Positions 35,741-43,565 of a stretch of 64,000 nucleotides of DNA are shown piece by piece. Origin of the DNA: Corallococcus soli (GTDB taxonomy: Bacteria > Myxococcota > Myxococcia > Myxococcales > Myxococcaceae); assembly GCF_014930455.1 (NCBI RefSeq), contig NZ_JAAIYO010000001.1, positions 1,178,001-1,242,000 of the forward strand, read 5' to 3'. The position numbers and the translations under genes were made by a program. Every line of letters begins with the position of its first letter. Within the stretch, counting starts at the first letter, position 1. A model generated the notes under the pieces. The model was not told the origin of the DNA and ran no database searches. It worked only from the letters and a program-made list of their open reading frames with translations.

Positions 35741-38700
35741 CTACTTCTTCACGAGGAACAGCTCGCGCACCTGGAGCAGGTCCACGTCCCCGGCGAAGGC
35801 GGAGAACTTCTCGTACTGGGCGGGGGTGACGCGGGCGCGGGGCAGCAGGAGGGACTCCGCGATGGAGAGCGTGCGGCCGTCCTGCTTCTCCTCGCGGGTG
35901 TAGCGGCCGAACTCGCTGTCCACCTTCAGTCCCGCCTGCGGGTCGCTGAGCTTCCAGCCCTGGGGCATGGTGAGGGTGACGCTCGTGCGGCTGGCCTCCG
36001 TGTCGTCGATGAAGAGCGGCGTGGTGCGGGAGCTCACCTGCACGTAGCGCCGGCCCAGCAGGGCGGGGAAGGTGAGGGGGCCCATGGCCATGCGGCCGTC
36101 GCCCTCCATGCGCCCGAAGCGGGGCACGGTGAACGCGTAGCGCAGCACGAAGGGCGCGCCGACCTCCTCCGTGCGCTCCAGCTTCACGGACGACAGCTCC
36201 GCGCCGCCGAAGTAGCGCGCCACCGCGCCCTGGAGCGCCTGGTTGCGGCTCTCCGCGGAGAGCTGCTCGAAGGCCTCGGCGATCTGCGCGGCGTCGAAGC
36301 CGGAGTAGGTCTCCTCGCCCTGGCCGCTGAGCTTGCCGTCCGCGCCAATCTCCAGGGTGAGCTTCACGCTCTTGCCCTCGCGCGGCTGGAGCGGGGGCGT
36401 CTTCACCTTCTGCAGCGGCTTGCCGGGCTCCGGCAGGAGGTACGCCTCGCGCTCGCCCATGGCCGACTCCGGCAGCTGCCCGAAGGGGCCGAAGCGCACC
36501 GACGTGTCCAGCCACAGCGGGGACTCGCCCGGCACCTCCACGCGCAGCGCCGCGTAGGGCAGCAGCGCGTCCGCCGGGAACAGGTAGGGGGCCGGGTCGG
36601 TGTGGAAGGTGCGCACCGCCGCCACGCGCGACGGGATGCCCAGCGTCTCCAGGCCCGCCTTCATCACCGACAGCCGGCTGCCCCGGTCCTGCGCCACGGT
36701 GGCGGCCGCAGACTGCGCGAGGCTCGCGTCACGTCCGGAGAAGCGCTTCATCACCGCGGAGTGCAGCGCCTTCACCGCCTCCAGGCCCTCCTTGCCCTGG
36801 GTGGCTTCGCGCGCGAACGCCTCCACCTCCGCGGTGCGCAGCCACCGGTCCTGGAAGGCGTCGCCGTACACGCGCGCCAGCCCGTCGTTGCCCGTGTCGC
36901 CCGCGCCCACCATGACGAAGGGCAGGTATTCGTTGCCCGTGGGCGGCGCGTCCGGCTCCGGGAGGAACGGCGGCACGCGGCGCGCGTCGTAGTGGAACAC
37001 CTCCACGTCGCCCTTCACCTCCGGGGGCGGCGCCTTCATGCCGTGCGCGTCCACCTTCAGGCCGCTGCCCTTGGGCGCGACGACGGTGTACGTGCTCCAC
37101 GCGTTCGGCTGGTTGGCGATCTGGAAGTAGAAGGCGGACGCGGTGAAGCCCGGCTGCGCGGGGCCACGCTCGCCTTCGGCCAGCAGGTATTCGACCTCCA
37201 CGGAGTCACCCACCTGCACGCCGGGGAGGCTGACGGAGTCCTTGCCCTCGAAGTTCTCCGGCTCCAGCACGCGGCCGTCCGCCTTGAGCGTGCGCAGCGC
37301 CAGCACCTGCGCGCCCCGCGGGATGTTCACCTCCGCGATCTCCTGCACGCCCGACTGCTCCAGCGCCTTCTGGATGGTGTGGATGCGGTTGACGAGCGAG
37401 CCGTCCTCGTAGGCGCGCACCGCCGCCGCGTCCAGGACGTACACGGCCGCGCTGCCGCCGGTGATGGGGGCCGCCTCGTACGCCTTCAGCGCCTCCTTGC
37501 CGTCGATGGCGTGGTCCGCGAGCAGCTCCTTGCCCGTCTTCGCGCGCTCCACCGCGCGGCGCAGCGGCAGGTCGCTGCCGTCCAGCTTCAGCGCCTTCTC
37601 CCGCAGCTTCAGCGCCTCCTTGCCCTGGCCCGCGTACTCGCGCACGTCCGCCATCCGCTTGAGCAGCTCCGTGTTGCGGGGCCACACGTCGGAGAGCGCC
37701 TGGAGCACCTTCGCCGCGTCGTCGTAGCGGCGCAGGCTGACGTAGGCGCCGGACAGCGCCGCCGCGGTGGTGAGGTTGTCGGGGTCCTGCGCGAGCAGCC
37801 GCGCGTAGCCCTTCGCCGCCGCCTCCATGTCCCCGCGCGTGCGCAGGTGCTCCACGAGCCGCGCGTCCGCGCCGGGGCAGCCCTCCTGGGCCTTCACCAG
37901 CTCGTCGGTGCGCGCCACCGCGTCCCGGCGCCGCGCCAGCGAATACTGGAGGCCCAGCGCCTCGCACAGCCCGGGCTGGGCTTCCAGCGCCGAGGCCAGG
38001 GCCGTCTCCGCCTGGGCGTCCACGTCCAGCGCCAGCGCCGCGCGGGCGAGCAGCAGGTGCACCGGGAAGCCCGCGGGCTTCACCGCGTCGCGCGCCGTCT
38101 TCAGCGTGTCCAGCGCGCTGGCCGCCTGGCCGTCATCCAGGAAGAGGTCCGCGCGCAGGAGCAGCGCGCCCACGTTGCCCGGGTCCTTCGCCAGCGCCGC
38201 CTCCAGGTCGCGCGTGGCCCGGCCGCGCGCCACCTTGGACGGGATGCCGCGGTCCTGCGCGGCCTGCTCCGCGCGCAGGGTCAGCACCGCGGGCGTCGTG
38301 GCCGCGAGCTTCGCCATCAGCCGCCGGGTGCCGTCCGCGTCGCGCGACAGGCCGTCGCGCACGGCGAGGAACGCGCCCAGCGTCTCCCCGGCCTCGGCCT
38401 GGAGCGTCCGGGCCAGGTCCTCCGCCCCCGGGAACACGGAGGGGGCCTCCGCCTCGTCCAGGGTGGCGTTCCAGCGCGGCGCGGGGCCGGTGGCGGCGGT
38501 GAAGCGCACCTGGGACGCGCTCCCGTCCGCCTTGATGAGCGCGAACGTGAGGCCGCCCTGGCTGTTGTCCTTGGCCAGCTTCACGACGAAGCGGTGCTTG
38601 CCCGCGGGCAGCTCCAGCGCCTTCACGGACACCGTGGAGGTGGTGCGGGCCCAGTCGCGGCGCTCCAGCACCGGGGCGCCGTCCATCAGCACGCGGTGCG

Positions 38701-39514
38701 ACGTCTGGCTCACCGTGCGCAGCACGTACACGCCGGCCTCGGCCACCTCCGCGTCGATGCCCAGCGCGTACATGTCCCCGTGACCGGGCTCGCCGCCCAG
38801 GTCCAGCCGGCCGTCCGGCGAGCGCAGCGTGCGCACCGTCAGCGGCCCGTACGCGCCCTTCAAGGGCCCCGCGAACGAGCCGTCCTTCTCCGGCCCGATG
38901 GGCTCGTCGATGGACAGGACGTGGAAGGGCGAGAAGGGGCCCACCACCGAGGCCTCGCCCGCGCCTCCCAGGTCCTTGAGCGCCTGGGCCTGGGCGGCCG
39001 CGTCCACGCGGAGGCTCGCCACCGACAGGCGCGCGGCGCGCAGGAGGTAGGCCGTCTCGCCCTGGGCGCCCGCGGCGAGCGCGGCGTCCACACCCTTGAG
39101 GATGGCGTCGTCCTCCGCGCGCGACGTGCCCACGCGGTCCAGCACGTACCGGGCGGCGACGGCGGCCAGCGCGTGGCGGGGGGCGCGCTTCACCAGCTCC
39201 AGCGACGCCGCGAGCGCGCGGTCGGACTGGCCCTTGCGCCGGGCGAGCAGCGCCTGCCCCTCCAGGGCGTAAGGGTCGCCGGGGTCCTTCTGCACGGCGG
39301 CGTCGAAGCGCTGCTGGGCCAGCACCGCGTCACCCGCGACGAGGTACGCGTGGAAGCCCGCGAACGCGAGCGTGCGCGCCTCCACGTCACCCTTGCCAGC
39401 GCGCTCGGCGGCGGACTCGAGCACGTGGGGCGCGACGACGGAGGACGGCCGGGGACAGCCGGTGAGGCCGGCGACGAGGGCGAGTGCGGTCAGGCCGCGG
39501 CGGAAGGTGCGCAT
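35741..39514 (-). CDS. Giant TPR/DUF3857 lipoprotein with degenerate transglutaminase-like domain
   Basis: 1257 residues. The lipobox is AGLTGC (Cys20). Residues about 35-160 and 420-690 are TPR-rich. The middle (about 190-330) is beta-rich (GVYVLRTVSQTSHRVLMDG). About 700-860 is a DUF3857 domain (HTIQKALEQSGVQEIAEVNIPRG). Residues about 915-1010 align in layout with a transglutaminase core, but the catalytic Cys region reads DRGSRLSVMKAGLETLGIPS instead of GDCKDKA-type, and the His position reads YAALRVEVPG. The enzyme is therefore probably inactive. A DUF3858-like beta domain ends the protein. The ATG at 39514 lacks a clear Shine-Dalgarno sequence. Confidence 0.85.
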   Translation of the reverse strand: MRTFRRGLTALALVAGLTGCPRPSSVVAPHVLESAAERAGKGDVEARTLAFAGFHAYLVAGDAVLAQQRFDAAVQKDPGDPYALEGQALLARRKGQSDRALAASLELVKRAPRHALAAVAARYVLDRVGTSRAEDDAILKGVDAALAAGAQGETAYLLRAARLSVASLRVDAAAQAQALKDLGGAGEASVVGPFSPFHVLSIDEPIGPEKDGSFAGPLKGAYGPLTVRTLRSPDGRLDLGGEPGHGDMYALGIDAEVAEAGVYVLRTVSQTSHRVLMDGAPVLERRDWARTTSTVSVKALELPAGKHRFVVKLAKDNSQGGLTFALIKADGSASQVRFTAATGPAPRWNATLDEAEAPSVFPGAEDLARTLQAEAGETLGAFLAVRDGLSRDADGTRRLMAKLAATTPAVLTLRAEQAAQDRGIPSKVARGRATRDLEAALAKDPGNVGALLLRADLFLDDGQAASALDTLKTARDAVKPAGFPVHLLLARAALALDVDAQAETALASALEAQPGLCEALGLQYSLARRRDAVARTDELVKAQEGCPGADARLVEHLRTRGDMEAAAKGYARLLAQDPDNLTTAAALSGAYVSLRRYDDAAKVLQALSDVWPRNTELLKRMADVREYAGQGKEALKLREKALKLDGSDLPLRRAVERAKTGKELLADHAIDGKEALKAYEAAPITGGSAAVYVLDAAAVRAYEDGSLVNRIHTIQKALEQSGVQEIAEVNIPRGAQVLALRTLKADGRVLEPENFEGKDSVSLPGVQVGDSVEVEYLLAEGERGPAQPGFTASAFYFQIANQPNAWSTYTVVAPKGSGLKVDAHGMKAPPPEVKGDVEVFHYDARRVPPFLPEPDAPPTGNEYLPFVMVGAGDTGNDGLARVYGDAFQDRWLRTAEVEAFAREATQGKEGLEAVKALHSAVMKRFSGRDASLAQSAAATVAQDRGSRLSVMKAGLETLGIPSRVAAVRTFHTDPAPYLFPADALLPYAALRVEVPGESPLWLDTSVRFGPFGQLPESAMGEREAYLLPEPGKPLQKVKTPPLQPREGKSVKLTLEIGADGKLSGQGEETYSGFDAAQIAEAFEQLSAESRNQALQGAVARYFGGAELSSVKLERTEEVGAPFVLRYAFTVPRFGRMEGDGRMAMGPLTFPALLGRRYVQVSSRTTPLFIDDTEASRTSVTLTMPQGWKLSDPQAGLKVDSEFGRYTREEKQDGRTLSIAESLLLPRARVTPAQYEKFSAFAGDVDLLQVRELFLVKK

Positions 39515-39599
39515 AGGGGAGTCGAGGGATAATGCAATCCCCCCGGCGAGGCCATATTCCCCTTGAGGTGCGTGTGCGAAGTCGGCGCCGCCTGTTGTC

Positions 39600-41489
39600 C
39601 TAGCGGCGCTTCGTGGACTTGGCGGGGGCCGCCTTGACCGGCTGGCGCTTGGGCGGAGGCGGCGGCGGCGCACGCTTGGGCACCACCGCCTTGGTGGGCA
39701 CCGCGGCGGCCACCGTGCGCTGCGTCGCGGCCACCACGGGCGAGGACGGGGTTTCCGCCACGGGGGCGGGCCGGTCCACGGCGTAGGTGAGCCCTTCGAT
39801 GCTGCACGTGCCTTCGATGCAGCCGACCGCGGGCGTGGGCGGTTCACCGAACTGGCCCTGCCAGTCCGGGCCCAGGTTCAGCGGCTCCGCGATGGGGCGC
39901 TGATCCGCGCCCTGCCCGATGAAGGCCTGCAACACGCCCTCCTCGGTGACGAACAGCTCCAGGCGCGCCTCGCCCTGGGGGGACGGCTGGCCCAGCATGG
40001 TGCCGCTGCGCTCGCCCAGCGCCCACTCCAGGGCCAGGGGGGCGCCCGCGCCATGGTGCACCAGCGCCACGTAGCGGCCATCCCGGCCCACCAGCATCAT
40101 CGCGACCACCGGATCCGGCGGCGGGCCCTTCAGCCATTCCTGCAGGCGGCGCTTCAGCGTGGGGGGAGGCGCTTCGGCGCGCACGCGCGCGGTCAGTCGC
40201 GCGACCCCGCCCACGAACCCCACCACGTCCGCGCGCACCCGCCCCACGCGCGTCAGGTCCCGCTTCTCCTCCTCGTTCGGGAAGAGGGGGAGGTCCAGGG
40301 GCGGGAAGACGATGGCCTTGTTCTCGAAGACGGCGGGCCTGCCGGCCAGGGGCATCGCCAGTTGGTCGGGGCCCTCGCCCACCAGCACCCGCTGCTTGTT
40401 CGGGAGCACGTCCTCCCGGCGCCCGGGGGCGGTGCGGTTCGTGTTCGCGTTCTTGTGCTCCGCCAGGATGGCGGCGCCCGGCGGCCCCTGCCGCTCACGG
40501 ACCTGTCCGCTGCGGTAGTACTCGAAGCCCAGCACGCCCACCGCCGATACCACCAGCAGCGTCGCGGCCGTCTGCGCCGCCACGCGCACCACGCCCTTGG
40601 CCGTCCGCTTCGCCCGCTGCAGCCGCGTCAGCCGCATGGGCGGCATGGACAGCAGGCTGCCGGGGACCAGCGGCTCCAGCTCCGCGATGAGCGCGCCCAC
40701 CGTCTGGTAGCGGTCGTCCGGATCCGGCTTGAGGCACCGCATCACGATGGCGTCCACGCGCGGGTCCAGCCCGGAGCGCTTGCGCGACGGCGGATCAAAG
40801 GTGCCCAGCGGCACCTCGCCCGTGAAGGTCTCGTAGAGGATGACGCCCAGGGAGAAGATGTCCGCCCGGGCGTCCGCGCTCTTCGCGTCCACGCGCTGCT
40901 CGGGCGCCATGTACGAGATGGTCCCCATGGACACGTGCGTGGACGTGAGCGCGTAGCGCGACGCCACCGTGGAGTCGTCCAGGAACGACGCGAGCCCGAA
41001 GTCGGACACCTTCGCGATGCCGCCGGCCTGCTGATCCAGCAGGATGTTCTCCGGCTTCAGGTCGCGGTGGATGACGCCCCGGCCGTGCGCGTATTCGATG
41101 GCGCGGCAGATCTCCAGCATCCGCCGCAGCAGCACCTGCGTCTCCTGCTGCGGGGTGCGCATGAGCTCGCGCAGGGACGGCCCGTCCACGAACTCCATCA
41201 CCAGGTAGTAGGTGCTGTCCGTCTTCCCCTTGTCGACGATGGCGACGACGTGGGGGTGGCTCAGGGTCGCCAGCGCGGCGGCTTCCTTCTGGAAGCGCGC
41301 GATGAACGACGGGTCCTTGGCCAGCTCCGAATTGAGCAGCTTGACCGCGACCGTGCGGCCTAGCGAGAGCTGGGTGGCCTTGTGGACCTCCCCCATGCCT
41401 CCGGTACCGACGAGCTTCTCCAGGCGGTAGCCGCTGATGAGGTCAGGGGTCCGGGCACGGCTGATGGCGGTGGGCTCAATCGAGGACAT
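39600..41489 (-). CDS. Hanks-type serine/threonine protein kinase with one membrane span
   Basis: 629 residues. The kinase domain is at about 21-290: glycine loop VGTGGMGEVH, VAVK with Lys50, HRDLKPEN (141-148), DFG (163-165), APEQ and a C-lobe with PDPDDRYQTV. All catalytic residues are present. A membrane span lies near 315-335 (AATLLVVSAVGVLGFEYY). The outer part (about 340-560) is of unknown type and includes a beta-rich stretch (VALVHHGAGAPLALEWALG). The C-terminus is a Lys/Pro/Ala-rich basic tail. It lies 85 bases upstream of the DUF3857 lipoprotein on the same strand and may share regulation. Confidence 0.92.
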   Translation of the reverse strand: MSSIEPTAISRARTPDLISGYRLEKLVGTGGMGEVHKATQLSLGRTVAVKLLNSELAKDPSFIARFQKEAAALATLSHPHVVAIVDKGKTDSTYYLVMEFVDGPSLRELMRTPQQETQVLLRRMLEICRAIEYAHGRGVIHRDLKPENILLDQQAGGIAKVSDFGLASFLDDSTVASRYALTSTHVSMGTISYMAPEQRVDAKSADARADIFSLGVILYETFTGEVPLGTFDPPSRKRSGLDPRVDAIVMRCLKPDPDDRYQTVGALIAELEPLVPGSLLSMPPMRLTRLQRAKRTAKGVVRVAAQTAATLLVVSAVGVLGFEYYRSGQVRERQGPPGAAILAEHKNANTNRTAPGRREDVLPNKQRVLVGEGPDQLAMPLAGRPAVFENKAIVFPPLDLPLFPNEEEKRDLTRVGRVRADVVGFVGGVARLTARVRAEAPPPTLKRRLQEWLKGPPPDPVVAMMLVGRDGRYVALVHHGAGAPLALEWALGERSGTMLGQPSPQGEARLELFVTEEGVLQAFIGQGADQRPIAEPLNLGPDWQGQFGEPPTPAVGCIEGTCSIEGLTYAVDRPAPVAETPSSPVVAATQRTVAAAVPTKAVVPKRAPPPPPPKRQPVKAAPAKSTKRR

Positions 41490-41606
41490 GGGCAGGGCGC
41501 AGGGCGGCGAGGGTAGCAGAAACGGGCCGCCGCGTTACCGCTCCTCGCCTGCTCCCGGCCGCCCCCCCGTCCGCGGGGTGGGCGGGCAGTCGTGACCCGG
41601 GTGCGC

Positions 41607-42245
41607 TCAGGTATCCCCGGAGGCGGTGCGCAGCACGCTGGTGAGGTTGGTGCGCACCTGGGACAGCGAGGAGCGCATGTTCGCGTGCCGCACCGACGCG
41701 CCAATGGCCCGCGCCAGGGACTTGAGCAGGGACACCTCTTCGGGGCGCCACACGCGCGCCTGGCGGCAGTCCTCGAAGGCCACGAACCCCCACCACTGCT
41801 TGGCCGGGGTGATGGGGCACAGCAGCACGGACTGGACGCCCTGGCGCTCCAGGACGTCGCGCATCAGGGGCGGCGCCTCGCGGGCGGCGCAGGAGACCAC
41901 CATCCCGGCCTCCAGCATGTCCATCCACGCCAGCGCGTAGTCGCGCATCGCGAAGGAGCGCAGCACCGGGTGCGCGTGCGGGGACACGACGCCGGGCTCC
42001 GCCCAGGCGTGGCGCAGGTCCGTGAGGAACCGGCCCGCCAGGTTCGTGGTGCGGTTCTCGAAGATGCAGGCGCGGTCCACCTTCAGGGGGCGGGCCACCA
42101 TGCCCAGCGCTTCCGCGCCCGTGGCCGCGCACAGGCCCTTGTCCAGCAGCAACCGGGACGCTTCGGACACCTTCGTGAACGCTTCCACCATGACCGTCTC
42201 GCTTGAAGGGGGGGAGGGGGACGCCCCTTCTTGTCGTGGATGCAT
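41607..42245 (-). CDS. GAF-domain protein
   Basis: About 212 residues. A single GAF domain spans about residues 22-190, seen in KVSEASRLLLDKGLCAATGAEALGMVARPLKVDRACIFE-type layout, then VLLCPITPAKQWWGFVAFED and ARVWRPEEVSLLKSLARAIGASV. No output domain is present, so it is probably a stand-alone sensor or partner. The ATG at 42245 has AGGTGG six bases upstream and fits a nearby promoter; ATG 42191 is an alternative that starts at the domain itself. Confidence 0.8.
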   Translation of the reverse strand: MHPRQEGASPSPPSSETVMVEAFTKVSEASRLLLDKGLCAATGAEALGMVARPLKVDRACIFENRTTNLAGRFLTDLRHAWAEPGVVSPHAHPVLRSFAMRDYALAWMDMLEAGMVVSCAAREAPPLMRDVLERQGVQSVLLCPITPAKQWWGFVAFEDCRQARVWRPEEVSLLKSLARAIGASVRHANMRSSLSQVRTNLTSVLRTASGDT

Positions 42246-42264
42246 TGGCATCCACCTAAAGCCC

Positions 42265-42293
42265 ATTAAGCAGGATTCTTCTGGCGCTGTCAA
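42265..42293 (-). promoter_or_regulatory. Sigma-70-type promoter for the GAF gene
   Basis: On the minus strand a perfect TTGACA (42288-42293) is followed by 17 bases and CTTAAT (42265-42270), matching the -10 consensus at four of six positions. Transcription would begin near 42257, directly at the AGGTGG site, giving a very short leader before the ATG at 42245. The region is locally AT-rich, unlike the coding sequence around it. Confidence 0.6.
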
Positions 42294-42359
42294 ATGGTGG
42301 TTTTGCTGAAATTCTAAGAACGAGAATGTTTTGTGGTGTCCGGTGCCGGAAACGACGAC

Positions 42360-42388
42360 AGGGGCACCTTCGTGAAGAAGGCGCCCCT
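42360..42388 (-). terminator. Terminator hairpin after the Lys/Thr/Glu-rich gene
   Basis: Bases 42360-42371 pair with 42377-42388 as a 12-base stem with a 5-base loop. On the minus-strand RNA the single imperfect position is a G-U pair; on plus-strand RNA it would be an A-C mismatch. This favours use in the minus direction, 57 bases past the stop at 42446. Confidence 0.65.
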
Positions 42389-42445
42389 GCCGGGCACGGC
42401 GTCATGCCCATCCCTTGGAGACGGGCGGACGGTGCGGTGGCGGGA

Positions 42446-42709
42446 CTACTCCGCCGCCTTCTCGGTGGTGGTCTTCTTCTCGGTGGTGGTCTTCTTGGAG
42501 GCCTTCTTGCCCGTGGCCGTCTTGCCCTCGGTCTTGGTCTCCGTCTTGGACTCGGTCTTCACTTCACCGGTCGTGGGCGCGGGGGCAGCGGCCTCCATCT
42601 TCGCCTCGGCGGCGGGGGCCGGCTGCGCGGCGGGGGCGGCGGCGGGCGCGGGAGAGGTGGCGAAGGCGGTGGAGGCGGCGAACAGGGCGGCGACGATGAC
42701 GGTCTTCAT
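42446..42709 (-). CDS. Small secreted Lys/Thr/Glu-rich protein
   Basis: 87 residues. The signal peptide MKTVIVAALFAASTAFA is followed by an Ala/Pro-rich stretch (about 18-45) and a highly charged low-complexity tail of KTE/KTT units (KTESKTETKTEGKT, KKTTTEKKTTTEK). It has no known domain and is likely unstructured outside the cytoplasm; binding to polyanions is possible but is a guess. The ATG at 42709 has GGAG about eight bases upstream. A sigma-54-like promoter lies 64 bases upstream and a terminator downstream, so it is a well-defined single-gene unit. Confidence 0.78.
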   Translation of the reverse strand: MKTVIVAALFAASTAFATSPAPAAAPAAQPAPAAEAKMEAAAPAPTTGEVKTESKTETKTEGKTATGKKASKKTTTEKKTTTEKAAE

Positions 42710-43048
42710 GGATGGCTCCGGGGAACGACACGCCGACGCGGGATTGCATCGGTTGTTGTGCGCTGACCCAAGAGCACCGGGCGTGCCAGTCCCCGTTTTG
42801 AACAACTTCGCGGGTTTCCCGGGGTGGGAGTGGATCCACCATGGGGAGAAACTCCTCAGTTGAAACCGCAACGATGGGTGCAAGCTCCCCAGGCAGGCGC
42901 ACGGCGCTTTGACGGCATCAGTGCTCTTCTGCAAGCTGTGACGCGTTCTCCCTTCCCGAGCGCCAGGCGCCGGGACCTTGTAAGGAGCACGTTGCCCGGC
43001 GGTCCTCGTCTCGCATGTCGCGCGTCCAGGGGTCGGGAGAGATGGCGT
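42710..43048. other. 339-bp divergent intergenic region
   Basis: This gap separates the start of the Lys/Thr/Glu-rich gene (minus) from the start of a coiled-coil lipoprotein gene (plus). It holds a sigma-54-like promoter facing left at 42773-42788 and a palindrome GTGGATCCAC at 42830-42839 flanked by GTTTCCC and GGGAGAAAC. I see no gene: short open frames on the plus strand here are in-frame extensions of the lipoprotein without coding character. Confidence 0.6.
42773..42788 (-). promoter_or_regulatory. Sigma-54 (-24/-12) promoter candidate
   Basis: The minus strand reads TGGCACGCCCGGTGCT. This matches the sigma-54 consensus TGGCACG-N4-TTGC(A/T) at all but one defined base, and keeps the essential GG-N10-GC spacing. 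Transcription would start near 42763 and read into the gene at 42709. A palindrome at 42830-42839, 42 bases upstream of the -24 box, could be an activator site. Confidence 0.65.
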
Positions 43049-43510
43049 ATGCGGCACCTGCTGGTCGCATGGAGCATGGCGTGGCTGGGCCTGGGATGCG
43101 CCGCGACCATCCCGCTCGAGCGCCTGCAGGCCCAGGTGTTGGAAACCGAGCGGTGGCAGCGCGACTTCCAGGCCGAGCGCGAGCGCACCGAGGTGCTGGC
43201 GGCGAAGCTGGCGGCGCTGGAGTCCGCGCTGGAGGAGCTGGCGCAGCAGCGCGCGGAGGCGGAGCAGGCGAGAGCGGAAGCCGAGCAGGGCCGCTCCGCG
43301 GCGGTGGACGAGCTGGCGCGGCTGGAGACGGAGCGCCACGCGCTGGAGGAGCACAACGCGCAGCTGCTGGCGCGGCAGCGCGAGCTGGCGGCGCTGCACG
43401 AGGAGCTGTCGGACGTGTGGTACGAATCCGCGCTGGAGCGCGCGCGGCGCCGCACCCAGCCGCCCCTGCCGGGCGAGACGGCCACCGAAGCCACCCGGCC
43501 GGTGCCGTGA
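43049..43510 (+). CDS. Coiled-coil lipoprotein
   Basis: 153 residues. The signal peptide MRHLLVAWSMAWLGLGC carries a lipobox (Cys17). From about residue 24 to 125 it is a continuous coiled coil (ERTEVLAAKLAALESALEEL, AEQARAEAEQ). A basic patch (ALERARRRT) and a Pro-rich end follow. The function is unknown. The ATG at 43049 follows GGGAGAG by about eight bases and begins at the signal peptide; the longer frame upstream is not coding-like. A terminator hairpin separates it from the histidine kinase gene downstream. Confidence 0.75.
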   Translation: MRHLLVAWSMAWLGLGCAATIPLERLQAQVLETERWQRDFQAERERTEVLAAKLAALESALEELAQQRAEAEQARAEAEQGRSAAVDELARLETERHALEEHNAQLLARQRELAALHEELSDVWYESALERARRRTQPPLPGETATEATRPVP

Positions 43511-43517
43511 TGTTTCC

Positions 43518-43543
43518 GAAGGCGCCCCGTCCGGGGCGCCTTC
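43518..43543 (+). terminator. Terminator hairpin after the coiled-coil lipoprotein gene
   Basis: GAAGGCGCCCC (43518-43528) pairs perfectly with GGGGCGCCTTC (43533-43543) around GTCC. The following bases are pyrimidine-rich (CCCTTCTT). It starts 8 bases past the stop. Its arms resemble the terminator at 42360-42388, so the two could also be copies of one motif. Confidence 0.7.
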
Positions 43544-43565
43544 CCCTTCTTCAAGGAGCGTGGGC

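Noticed and set aside
35729-39532. 1267-codon plus-strand frame opposite the DUF3857 lipoprotein gene
   Set aside because: Composition is His/Arg/Gly/Val-rich without domains. The minus frame has a lipobox, TPRs and DUF3857.
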